From Spirometra erinaceieuropaei (Eukaryota; Platyhelminthes; Cestoda; Diphyllobothriidea; Diphyllobothriidae): 64,000 nt of DNA. Below the pieces are notes generated by a model. That model did no database searches and was not told the DNA's origin. It saw only the letters and a list, made by a program, of their open reading frames with translations. A program made the translations under genes and the position numbers. Below, one piece after another: positions 35,925-46,295 of the stretch; positions within the stretch are counted from its first letter, which is position 1; the number at the start of each line of letters is the position of its first letter. The stretch spans positions 318,505 to 382,504 of the forward strand of contig CACRXP010000149.1 of assembly GCA_902702965.1 (NCBI GenBank). Reading direction: 5' to 3'.

Positions 35925-36688
35925 TAGGTCACTAACTGTATAACGTTCGGGCTGTACAAGGGGAAAAATTTGTTACTTTCTGATGACGTGCTGGTGCATA
36001 TCCCTGTACTGGTCAAGCTTCCTCTTAAATGAGTCCACGGATGTAGACATGATGACGTCCATAGGCAGGGCGTTTCATGCCCAGCCGCCCCATTTTCTCT
36101 TAATTTGAGAGCATGTCCTATCAAGCCAGTAATGATGGCCGGCCGGAAAGGTGGATGAACGCGAGACAACAATCTCGACCCCGCAGTATGCGAAACGTTT
36201 GAATTAAGTCGCCACGAAATTGACTGTGGTTCAGGGGGAAGAGGTCAAGACTAGACATTCGAGTTTCGTAAGATAGGTTTCTCTGAACTAAGACAAACTG
36301 GGTTGTCCGCTGTAGAACTTTTTGGAGGGTAGCACGATCTTTAACAGACCAGGGTCTCCAGGCCTGACTGGCAAATTCTAACTGCTAAAGCATTCTCTGT
36401 CCAAATTTGCAAATGCCCGATTGATAAAATATAAGCTGGATACTGCGAATTCGGTTGTTTTCAAGCAGTGAAATGATGGCTTTATTCAGAATGTTATCCA
36501 CAAACCTAGATCCTTCTGAACCTCTTCTACTGGTAGCGGTCAGTTATTTGGATAGTATACCCTGCGGTGAACAGAGCTGGTTTTGTCAATTTGCAAAATG
36601 CTGCATGTGGCAACACTGAACGGGAGGAAGTTTAGTTTCGCCTATAGATTTGCTCCATCTTCCTCGTTCCAGATGACTTTGCGGCAGG
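35925..36688 (-). mobile_element. LINE, downstream half (split by a TIR element)
   Basis: Minus-strand remains of the reverse transcriptase thumb region. Reading from 36688 down: KVIWNEEDGANL, FSVATCSILQIDKTSSVHRR, PLPVEEVQKDLG, AWRPWSVKDRATLQKVLQR, LSYETRMSSLDLFPLN, then RGDLIQTFRILRG. Frame changes and stops are present. Coding picks up directly where the fragment at 37653 stops, so both are one LINE. Confidence 0.75.
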
Positions 36689-37652
36689 ATGGTAGTTGGT
36701 AGCCCTGCCCACTGATTCTACAATTGCACCTACTGGCTCGATTTCGGTATCTGTGATAACGTTCTCATTATGTCTGGGGGGTGCACTTACAGAGACCCTG
36801 TCAGGATGACTTTCTTCTTCACTTTAATCGCCCTGAGAACGAGGCGCTGCAAGACTGTCTATATAGACTTATTGTATTGCACCCCCACACGGAAATCTTT
36901 AGTAATAGGCGAAAAATTTATCCTAAACGGATTATGATTCATCATGCTTCCCATTATGCTTCTAGTTGCATGCGCGCACAGTACTACCTGCATCAGATTA
37001 ATTGCATAGGTACTATCCTAGGTGGATTGGCGCGGGTCTCCGTTTCGTCGGTTTGCCTGCATCCTTGGGTCTTTTTACTCCAGACCTCCAGTAGAGTCCG
37101 GTGCGATCGTGTACGAAAGGACAACCGATGCGCAGTTAGGGTGTCTACCGATACTCCATCCACTGCATCAGTCGTATTGACAGAGTGTTGCTCTCCACCC
37201 CCCGCCTTTACGAACACCCCAGCTGTATTTGGTCGCAAGGGTTTGGCTGAAAACTATGACGCCTTGTAAACACCGCCATGGCCAGTTAGCGATCCCATCC
37301 CGCACTTCCAGTTTAAGGCACTACGGCACCCCCCCGGGCGCTTCGACATTGCTGGGTTTGAACTGGTAGCACTTCACCTACCACATCGCGCACTTACTAC
37401 CTCTTGAGTTCAGACTACAACAGCAAGGCGTCTCATACGTCAGTCAGACTCGGGGTGTTCACCTTCCTCGCATTTTTCACTATATTTAAATTAGGTTTCC
37501 ACTTTAACAGGACCGTCAATTCCAGGCATTCCCTACAAGCGCCATTTACGCCTCCACTCATTTGCCCCACCCATATAGCCCCTAATACCACCGGTCCCGT
37601 AAGTCAGGTAGCTGGGAGTTTTCGGTACCGGGACGGCTACCAACTACCATCT
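36689..37652. mobile_element. TIR-flanked DNA element inserted in the LINE
   Basis: Inverted ends GGATGGTAGTTGGTAGCC (left) and GGCTACCAACTACCATCT (right) bound about 960 bases that are foreign to the LINE. Inside, 36795-36935 matches 2325-2470. Near the right end a CCTAATACCACC-GGTCCCGTAAG box resembles the subterminal box of the MERLIN copy (CTATTACCACC-TGCCCCGTAAG). Long frames on both strands (36781-37269 and 36993-37238) lack known motifs, and no transposase is recognisable, so it is probably non-autonomous. The target duplication is unclear. Confidence 0.6.
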
Positions 37653-39340
37653 AACCGACATCGCAAAGCTTAATGTCGTCAGCAAACATGGTAAAGTCGC
37701 AGTCTAACTCTCGGATACTGTTATAAATATGCATGAGGAAGAGGATAGGACCAAGAACGCAGCCCTGAGGTACGGCGCATACAATCTTCAGCCCCGCCAA
37801 TTGTTGGTCATCAAGACGGACAGTCTGCGATCGACCAATCAAGAAGTTTTTGATTAACTTCAAAAGTTTGCCTCTTATCCCTGTGCGGCTGAGCATGTTA
37901 GGAGACGTTGATGTGCAGACCTAAGGCCTTCTTGAAGTCCATGTAGGCCACATGCACCACTTTTGTTTCTCCAATCGCTCTGGTCCGCCGTTCCATATAA
38001 TAAAGTAAATTGATCTAGCAGGACCTTCCTCTGCAGAATCCATGCTGTCCATTAGACAGAAGATGATGTTGCTCTAAAAATGCATCAGCTTTCGTTTGAT
38101 AATTCGCTCCATAACTGTGCAGCTTATCGAAGTGTGACTCACTGGTCGGTAGTTGTTTGCAGAAACGCGAATGTCACCTTTAGAAATAAACGATATCCAC
38201 ATAGTTTTCCACTCAGGAGGCAGTTTGCTGACATCGATGAAGTCTTGGAAGATACAACAGAGGTTCCGCCAGTTCTGCGGCTAACTGCTCCAACAACTTT
38301 GCTGATTTGTCATCAGGACCTGGTGATGCCGCTTCTTCCGACTTCAGCCGTTCTTGTTGAACAATATTTTTCGTGAAAATCACTCCGTCACTTGTTGGGA
38401 CCTTATCCAAATTATACTTATTAGTGGGTAAATCGACTTCCCTCATAAAAATCGACTGAAAGAACTTGGATAGATGTTCAGCCTTTTCGGCGTCCATGCG
38501 AGTTTCAACGCCGTCATATGTTTTTAATGTAGGAATGAGATGCCTATTGCGAGTGATTTGTCTTATGTAGTTGTAGACAAGCTTTGATTATTTTCCTGCA
38601 TAGTTTAGCAGGTTACTCTCGACGTCTTGGCGGGCTTTGCACACGAGGTACCTTACTCTTTTTCGCTGAATCTTTTACCTATTCGATGAGTCGGTAGTCT
38701 TATCCCTGAGATGAGCATTCCACATCTTTTGCTCACGGTTTACTTTTCCCTTTCGTAAGCACTTTAACGATCGGGCCCTGTTGGTGATTTCCTTTCCCGC
38801 ACAGGGGCGGTATCTGGTGATAGGTGTTTGCAAAACGGCCCTAAATCCTAACTATTCATCGGAAACACACCCCGTGAATATTGCTTCCCAGTCTATTCGT
38901 CGCATATTGATATGCATATGATTGAAATCTCCCCGCCATATGTCACGCCTGACCGTGATTCTACGACCAGTTATAGAGAAGAGAGAAAACTCCCACTGTA
39001 GGACTACATGGTCGCTTTTTCCGAGAGGGTGTAGCCAGTTTACGACATCTACACTGCCAGGCTTTTTTGTCAGTATAAGGTCCAAGGAGCTGGCTAGTCG
39101 CTCTTTACGTAGCCTGGTTGAAGATGTGGCCGGTTGTATTATTAAGCTTACGGATAAAGCACAGGAATATTTTTAATTCTTGTAACTTTGCACAAAGCCC
39201 CCTGTGTTCTCGGTGCCAGACATCAATTCGGGGTCTTGCAGGCGCATAAAACAGCAAATAGCCTAATCTTAATAGGATTGAAAGAGTGATTTCCAGGTCA
39301 AGGTCGAGAAAAAAAGAGGCGGGGACACTGTACATCTCTG
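37653..39340 (-). mobile_element. LINE (CR1/jockey-type), endonuclease end and reverse transcriptase
   Basis: Minus strand, broken by stops and shifts. In order: end of the apurinic endonuclease (MDLILTKKPGSVDVVNWL, LGKSDHVVLQWE at about 39085-38990); a linker (HLSKFFQSIFMREVDLP); reverse transcriptase motifs AASPGPDDKSAKLL, NGQHGFCRGRSC, VVHVAYMDFKKA, QTVRLDDQQLAGLKIVCAVP then QGCVLGPILFLMHI, and the catalytic FADDIKLC at about 37690-37670. After that point the coding is interrupted by the TIR element. Not functional as read. Confidence 0.85.
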
Positions 39341-39529
39341 CAGAGCATTACGCTATCTGATTAGTTTCAGTCCACTTTAGTTTACTTAGGAGAATGGGCG
39401 TAAGACATTGAGTACTCTATTCACGTCGTAAAATTGAAATCAATGTAAAGAGAAGCCAAGTGATCTGAAGAAGTTAAAATTAACCCATAGTAGTGTGGAA
39501 AGCTGGGTGCGAGTTTCGAGGATTAAGCT

Positions 39530-39790
39530 TGATCTCTCATTGACCTTGCGCATTTTGGAGCATAAATCTGTCCGTGTTCCTTTTAAAGGTTACCGTCTAT
39601 GGTAGCATCGGAACATCTGCGGCAAGAGCATTCAGTGATCAAACAACTCTGACGGAGAAGGAGAAATTCCTTACAGTCAGTCTTGCCTACTGAACGTCCA
39701 GTTTTAATAGGTGACCCCGAAGGCTGATCGTGAGACTGCATTCAAGAGAGCCCTCCAAATTCAGGCTGCAAACCAGTCTCTCCACAACGC
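39530..39790 (-). mobile_element. LINE 3' fragment
   Basis: Minus-strand coding resembling the extreme C-terminus of the same type of LINE: LECSLTISLRGHLLKLDVQ, then VRNFSFSVRVV, SLNALAADV and TFKRNTDRFML, with internal stops. It may be a separate truncated insertion upstream of the LINE at 37653-39340. Confidence 0.6.
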
Positions 39791-40467
39791 ATAATGCATG
39801 CAAAAAAAATACTCGCGCAAATGCCATAACTCAAACAGTGCCGTTCCAGCTATGTTGCACGGGGAAGGGAGTTTTATCCCTTAACTATGTGGTTGCCTCA
39901 TGTGGACTGTTTTAGGACTAATTTGATCCTAATTTGTGATCATATCTGTATCTTGAAGATTTTGCCGAAGATATCTTTATCGAAATCCATAAATGTTCGT
40001 TTCAATGAAAGTAGTACAGACCTTGCTTCTTTCCAGATCTCGAGCAGTAGGGGGATCGTTTTTAGGAGTTCGTCGTTGGCACACTGAAATCCTTTCGGAC
40101 TTTCACGTCCTTTGAGCTGGAACGAAAAGGAAAATCAATTTCTTGTGCTGGAGGATTTGGCTGGGTTACCTAGGCAAATTATAGGGCTTTTGTCGAGGTT
40201 GATCTGTATGAGACAACGGTCTGACCCCTTTTACAACCCAGTAAGATTTATTTGCAATATGCCTTTGCTGAACGGTCTCCAGATTGCACTCAAAATTGAG
40301 AAAGGTCAGAAAACATTATCGGTTACGCAGTACGAATTTCCTGCGTAATCGTCCATGTAAATAAGGGAGAAACTTCAGCCCCAGTACTTAAGCCTGGGAA
40401 ACAATGCTATCTACTACAAGAAAATTAGATTTAGCGTAACCGGTCATATTGACCCAACTGCGAAAAA
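39791..40467. other. Unassigned
   Basis: Short open frames only (39887-40348), with no motif I recognise. Confidence 0.3.
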
Positions 40468-40668
40468 CTTGGCGCCTCGGTGGCATTCGAAACCACGACA
40501 GCAAGGGTAAAGTTTTAGTACGCCCAACGCTTTAGCCGTCTGAGCTAAGAGCCCCCCCCCGGAAAACGTGAGTTTAAATACATTTCGGTGGGTTCTCGTA
40601 GATCGTTGGATGTATTAAAGCCTCCCCGTGTTTTCGTGAGTTTGAATCCTACCGAGGCGCCAGGTTTT
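40468..40668. repeat. Two tRNA-derived SINE heads in inverted orientation
   Basis: At 40468-40560 the minus strand carries the B-box-like TGGTTTCGAATGCC next to ACCGAGGCGCC, then CCCTTGCTGTC and an A-box-like GCTCAGACGGCTAAAGCG. At about 40600-40668 the plus strand carries TTTGAATCCTACCGAGGCGC with the same 3' sequence. They are therefore two related heads facing opposite ways, with a C9 run (40551-40559) near the first. Confidence 0.5.
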
Positions 40669-41182
40669 TCACATTTGACTTAATATGATTTATTCGAAAT
40701 CTGCCAAAACATCTATTTATTATCGTAACCGATTTACACAACCTGCTGTCGGCTCACAAGGAAGTTTTCAGTTCATTAAAGGAAGCAACCTCTTATCCCT
40801 ATTCTTCCGAAATTATATAAGTCTCTGGTGTTGCACGCTGTCGAAAGTCTTCTTATAGTCAGTGAACGTCATGCTGTGTGCATGCTGTCAAGAGCTCGGG
40901 TATAGCTCTGGAGACATTGTGGATGTTTTCGTGCAGGATCCTCGATTTCGGAACTTGTTTTGGCAGTTGGGTAGTAAGTTATGAAATTTTGGGAATAAAA
41001 TTAATTCGCTCGTCATAACGTTGCTGAGAATGCATGTCAAACTAGTTGACATGTACTCAGTCGTCGGTGCCCGGCCGACGCCTTTGCATAGGGGAAGGCA
41101 CATACGTCAGCTTATAGTCGTCAGATAATACTCTGAAGGAAACAAAAGCACGATCACTGGGACGCACATTTATTGGCCTTAG
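40669..41182. other. Unassigned
   Basis: No supported gene; the minus-strand frame at 40888-41103 lacks motifs. Part of the stretch may belong to the upstream side of the adjacent PLE 3' end. Confidence 0.3.
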
Positions 41183-41952
41183 CTTCCGAACTCCAACTGG
41201 AGTTCATCATCAAAGACTGCTAGAGTGCAGCAACGTGTGAACATTAATATCGTTGTGCCGTGTGGGGGCGGGAATGCACACATGGCTGGGCATGATTTGT
41301 GCTGCCTGGCCCACAATGGTTCCCCAGTGTGGTGACGGCGATTGTACTTAGCGGCGATGTGAGCTGCGGCACCTGGCTGCGTGGGCGGAGCGCATGAAAA
41401 CACGCTCGCAAATAAATGTGTCTATTGATAGAGTTGGTGTCCGAAACCCACGCCTCCAACAGTTCTCGCCCAGTCTTGTTTCCGACTGACGCCAATATCC
41501 GCATGTTGATGGAGTCGAACTCATGGCCTTTCTCCAGCGTGTGAGTGTAGACTTGAGATAGTGGTCGCCTCTACGAACGGCCGTTTGGGCTCAAGTATTC
41601 GTAAGCTGAGACGTAGTCCTGTCTGGCCTGTGTAGTGGCAAGGGCAATCATGGTAAGGGATTTGATAGACTACATCAGACTGCTCACCTGCGTCCAGCCG
41701 ATCCTTCATTTTCATGATCCTGCCACGCAAGGTAGCCACCCGATGATGAGCGGTGCCCACGCCCAACTCTGGCGCAATGCGTTCTGTGGCCTCGGACACG
41801 TACTTAATGTACAATTGGGAGTGTCAACCTATTGGTGTCTCTCTTCCGTTTGTCCGGCGTGGGTGCGTGCGTATGCAGCGGCGGATGAAATTATTTGGTT
41901 GGCCGTTTATTGTTAACTGGTCCCTGAGTTGCCGTAGTTCTTGCATCCTTCC
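41183..41952 (-). mobile_element. Penelope-like element fragment, minus arm
   Basis: Minus strand encodes part of a PLE GIY-YIG domain: APELGVGTAHHRVATLRGR, DVVYQIPYHDCPCHYTGQTG, LRLSLRILEP, and in another frame SNSINRHIYLRACF-type sequence (41.43 kb). The 3' end at 41183-41220 has a hammerhead-like arrangement (TTGATGA, one extra T, a perfect 7-bp stem GAACTCC/GGAGTTC, then GGAAGC). From 41513 to 41952 it is an inverted copy of 42027-42466. No reverse transcriptase domain is present. Confidence 0.75.
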
Positions 41953-42026
41953 ACCCATTGGTGCACAAACGGGACTGTGTGTGGGCGCTTTTCGACAGGG
42001 TATAAACGCACTGTAGCGAGCCCCAA

Positions 42027-42500
42027 GGAAGGATGCAAGAACTACGGCATCTCCGGGACCAATTAACAAAGAACGGCTACCCAAAATAGCTTTATCAGTC
42101 GCTGCATACGCGCACACCCACGCCGGACAAACGGAAGAGAGACACCAATAGGTTGACACTCCCAATTGTACATTAAGTATGTGTCCGAGGCCACAGAACG
42201 CATTGCGCCAGAGTTAGGCGTGGGCACCGCTCATCATCGGGTGGCTACCTTGCGTGGCAGGATCATGAAAATGAAGGATCGGCTGGACGCAGGTGAGCAG
42301 TCTGATGTAGTCTATCAAATCCCTTACCATAATTGCCCTTGCCACTGCACAGGCCAAACAGGACTACGTCTCAGCCTACGAATACTTGGGCCTAAACGGC
42401 CGTTCGTAGAGGCGACCACTATCTCAAGTCTACACTCACACGCTGGAGAAAGGCCAGGAGTTCGACTTGACATAGTGGTCGCCTCTCCGACCGGCCCGTG
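42027..42500 (+). mobile_element. Penelope-like element fragment, plus arm
   Basis: Near-identical inverted partner of 41513-41952, encoding the same GIY-YIG fragment (APELGVGTAHHRVATLRGR ... YHNCPCHCTGQTGLRLSLRI). About 74 bases separate the arms. The arm ends where RTE-like sequence begins shortly after 42500. Confidence 0.75.
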
Positions 42501-42539
42501 AGATGTTAGCTACACACCAGGTATCGTACGGGTTCAAAA

Positions 42540-45500
42540 TCTGTTGTGCGTTGTGGGCCGGCCTTTTAAGCTGGTTGCATAACCATAGGCTAGTACGAAC
42601 GGCAAACCGAAGGGAGTATGAGAGCAATCAAGGAGCCGCTACTATGGACATCACTCAGAAAAGATGAGGAGTCAGCGACTGCCATTTCGGGGATTCAACC
42701 TCGACACCACTATCGGCGTCTATGCCCCAACAATAAATAGCTCTGATGACGCGAAGACCAGATCCTACAAAAACCAGCATGCTTTCCTGGCGTCTGTGTC
42801 GAAGGCGTATAAGTTGATTGTCCTGGATGACGTTAATGCCCACGTCGGGACAGACTGCGCTGCCGCGGTGTGCTGCGTCCCCACGAAAATCGTTTCATAC
42901 TCCTGCAAACCTAACCTGAACACCGTCTCCTACTGACCAACAACTTTTCCGCCTGCCGATGCGGAAGAAGTCGACCTGGATGCAGCCCTGACCGCGGCGC
43001 TGTCAGTTGTTGCACTGTGCTCTCATCTGACGTCGAGATCGGCAGGACATGACGGTGACCAAGGCGATCTGCGAGACCGATGTCTGAACGGATCATCGTC
43101 TCGTTATCTCTAAGGTGAGGCTCCGTCTACGAACCCGCAAGAGGCCACAAAGCAAGCGACCTCCAGGACAGCTGAATACTGCTTTGTTGCCTTTACCTGT
43201 TCACCGCTTACATTTCAGCAATCAACTGACTCAGCGGCTGGAAGAACTGTAAGCTGCAGAGAAAACGCTCCTGGAGACTCAATGATGCCGACTACGGGAC
43301 GCCGTTCACTCGACCACCCTGGCTGTCCTCGGCCGCGTCCGTCGCCAGCATCAAGATTTGTTTGACGAAGATGACGTCGCCATCAGTAACCCGCTGGTCG
43401 AAGAGAACAGGATGCACAGAGCCTACCTCAACCGCCCAACCGATGCGAACAAAGCAGTATTCAACCTATGTCACCGCATAGCGCAGCAGTGGTTTTGAAA
43501 AATGGCTCGCGGAGCCAAGGAGTTTCAGGGGTATGCCGATCACAAAGAATCGAAAAATTTCTTCGCCGCAATCAAGGCGATCTACGGCCTTCCGAACAAA
43601 GGAACTGCACCGGTTCTCAGCTCCGATAGATTAACGCTTTTGATTGAGAATCACATATTCTGAAGCCCTGGGGAGAACACTTCAGAAACCTTCTCGGTCG
43701 CCCCTCCACAATCTCCGACGACGCCATCGGCCAGCTATCCAAGTGAAAATCAACGTCGACCTGTACCTCCCGCTTTCCTTCCAGAAGGCATTTGTGCCGT
43801 GCAACAAGTCTCCTGCGCGGGGTCCGCCAACCTCGACCTGGTTATCAACACGGAAAAAACAGTGGTCATTCATCAAGCGTCACTCAGCATGCAACACTGC
43901 ACTACTCTTTGCATCACTGTCGACGAAAAACAACCTCAAAACGTAAACAGTTTTGCTTATTACGGAAGCACACTTCCCTGCAGCACGAGAATTGACGAAG
44001 AAGTGGCCCACCGGATCTTCAAAGTTGGCCGGCTAAAGAACTCCTTGTGGATTCGTCATCATCCCCAACTAAATAATAAACTGGAGATCAGCCGGGATGT
44101 CGCCTTGATGGCACTTCCTACAAAGCAAAGATTCGGACCGCCTACCCCAACCAAGTCAGAAAACCCAACCACCTTCATCGCAGCTGCCTTCGCAAAACTA
44201 TAAAGCCGAAATGGCAAGATAAGATACCCGATACACATGTATTAAAACGGACCCGAATCCTTAGTATCTACTCCATGTTGAGGCAACAGCAGCTGCGTTA
44301 GAGCGGTCACCTTTCAATCAGGGAAGACGCACATCTACCGTAGCAACCTTTTTAAATGATGTCGCCACAGGTACTCGTCGACAATAAGGGGGAAGTCGGC
44401 GCTATAAGGACATTGAAGGACTCTCTGAACCGGCTATAAATCAACCCGGAGACCTGGGAGAACCTCGCCAAGAACGGAATAACTCGGCGGAGATAAGTGA
44501 AGACTGGCACGTCCATTTGTGAAGTAAATTGGATGGCAGCCGAAAAATCCAAAAGGGAGGCTTACAAGTCACAAGCGTCTCACCTTCTCAATGCCTACTC
44601 TTAACCTCTTCCAAGATCTGCGCACATTGCGCGCGCGAATCGGTCTCGTGGAGCACCTTTCGATTCAATGTGCCAATAACCAGACAGCGTTTGCTTCCCC
44701 CCCACTCTTGCCCCTGTCGCAAACCCCGCGACGATCACTCCCGTCACCGCCGATCAGACTGCCCCTGCCCGCCACCATCAACCACCGTCATCATCTGCCC
44801 TGCCCCAACGACTGAGTTGACCACAGCGATCAGCTCCACCACCACAACGACGCCACGCACTTCCCCACCAACGAGACGATCTCCAACGACCCGTCATCTA
44901 TTACCATTTCCACTAACACCTCCACCTTTAGTGATGTGGAATCGGCCCATGCCTGTCCTCATTGCGGTCGCACATACATCCCACACATCGGCCTGGTCAG
45001 TCACTTGCGAATCCATTGCACAGAAACTGGCGAGTCAGTGCCTGCAGCACCAACCTGCACTCGTCGCATCCGCCTCGACTGTCCACGCAGTCATCCCCCC
45101 AAATTCACTCATCGCATGGGCCTACTAGGTGACGTGTATCCACGACAGCGGAACTCACGCAGTCTAGACACACCTGATACATCTTGCACATCCACCATGC
45201 CTAGTTCAATCCACGTCCCGCGGCCTAGGGCGCCCATCACCGGCATTTATACCATCGCCACCATCAGGGAAACCGACTCTGACACTGCCGATCTATCTTG
45301 GCCGCACTGTCCCCCACATTTGTCTCACCCATTGGTAAAATCGGCCATTTTCGAATCCATCGCAAAGAGGCTGGCGAGCCAGTGCCTAGAGCACCCCAAC
45401 ATACACCAGACGCATTTGTCACAACTGCCCGCACTGCCCTCGAAAATTCATCCGCCACATTCACGAAAACCTGCGATAGACAACCTCCAACTACATCACA

Positions 45501-46295
45501 CCTTCCGTCATCTGCACCTGCACCACACAACCACATCACCCAACACCACGCAGCGCAAGGACTCATATGCCACCGCCTACTCAAGTGCTTCAGGAGGCTA
45601 CACTGCTGCTCTGATCCGAGCGGAAACTATCACGGAGAGCCAAGAGCCGTGGCTTAGAAGGCTGCCGACTGACGCCTTGACTCAATCCCCACAGTCAGCC
45701 TAGCTGTGTGTGCTTGTTTGGAGTCGCGGACTGGTGAGCTGAGAGCCAGGCCGCCACCGCTTCTTCTTAATGTGACCTCTGGCATTCCAACATATGTGTG
45801 GAGTGTGTGTACATACGAGTAATACCTCTCAGTCTACGCCTGACTGGTTACTCAGTCTGTGAAGGAAGGTGGTCCAGGCTCAGTGAAGGGCTGTGGTTCG
45901 CTCTTCTGGGTCTTACGGGTTGTGAACGCCTGTTACACCTCTGTTCAGCAAACCGTGGCTCTTGCAACCTGGTGTGCACTGACACCTCGCACCTGGCACC
46001 TGGCTTTCTGCTGGTAGATGCGTTTGCGCTCCCGCCATGTATAGATATCGGGAGCATTACTGCCCAGTCATATTCGTCGTATTTTTGACCCTTTGTGGTG
46101 CTGTTTTTCTTATTTGAAATCCTGGTTGGGTGTTGTTGTGGACCAGGGGGTGTAGTGATGCGCCTACGTGAGGGTCTGACCGTGCTAGCCACCTTCGCCC
46201 TCTTCCGATTCCAGTCTTCTTGTCTATGCCTTGACGTGGGGTGGGGGAATAGAGAGTGTGGCAGATGTTGCGCAAAACCACCATTATTATTATAA
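42540..46295 (+). mobile_element. RTE-like LINE with zinc-finger tail, decayed
   Basis: Plus strand. Endonuclease part at 42664-42936 (GVYAPTINSSDDAKTRSYKN, KLIVLDDVNAHVGTD) and its continuation with DADLRDR/LDYV-type remnants to about 43100; linker with KNFFAAIKAIYGL at about 43550; start of the reverse transcriptase (LYLPLSFQKAF, 43762). It then jumps directly to the post-catalytic region (NLDLVINTEKTVVIHQ at 43826, SFAYYGSTLPCSTRIDEEVA, RLKNSLWIRHHPQLNNKLE), so the palm with its aspartates is deleted. C-terminal domain at 44220-44570 (INPETWENLAKN) leads into degenerate C2H2 fingers. The 3' UTR ends at an ATT-rich tail near 46285. Confidence 0.8.
44591..45660 (+). pseudogene. Degenerate C2H2 zinc-finger array of the RTE-like LINE
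   Basis: At least four finger remnants spread over two frames. The best preserved is HACPHCGRTYIPHIGLVSHL with RIH-C (44945-45020), with Cys-x2-Cys and the GLVSHLRIH helix. Others are an RIGLVEHLSIQC remnant (44638), IRLDCPRSHPPKFTHRMGLL (45069) and WPHCPPHLSH (45299, frame lost afterwards). Linkers are Ser/Thr/Pro-rich. They form the 3' coding end of the LINE above and are not a host transcription factor. Confidence 0.7.

Noticed and set aside
44529..45703. Possible host zinc-finger gene
   Set aside because: Fingers are frameshifted and directly follow LINE reverse transcriptase sequence, so they belong to the decayed LINE.
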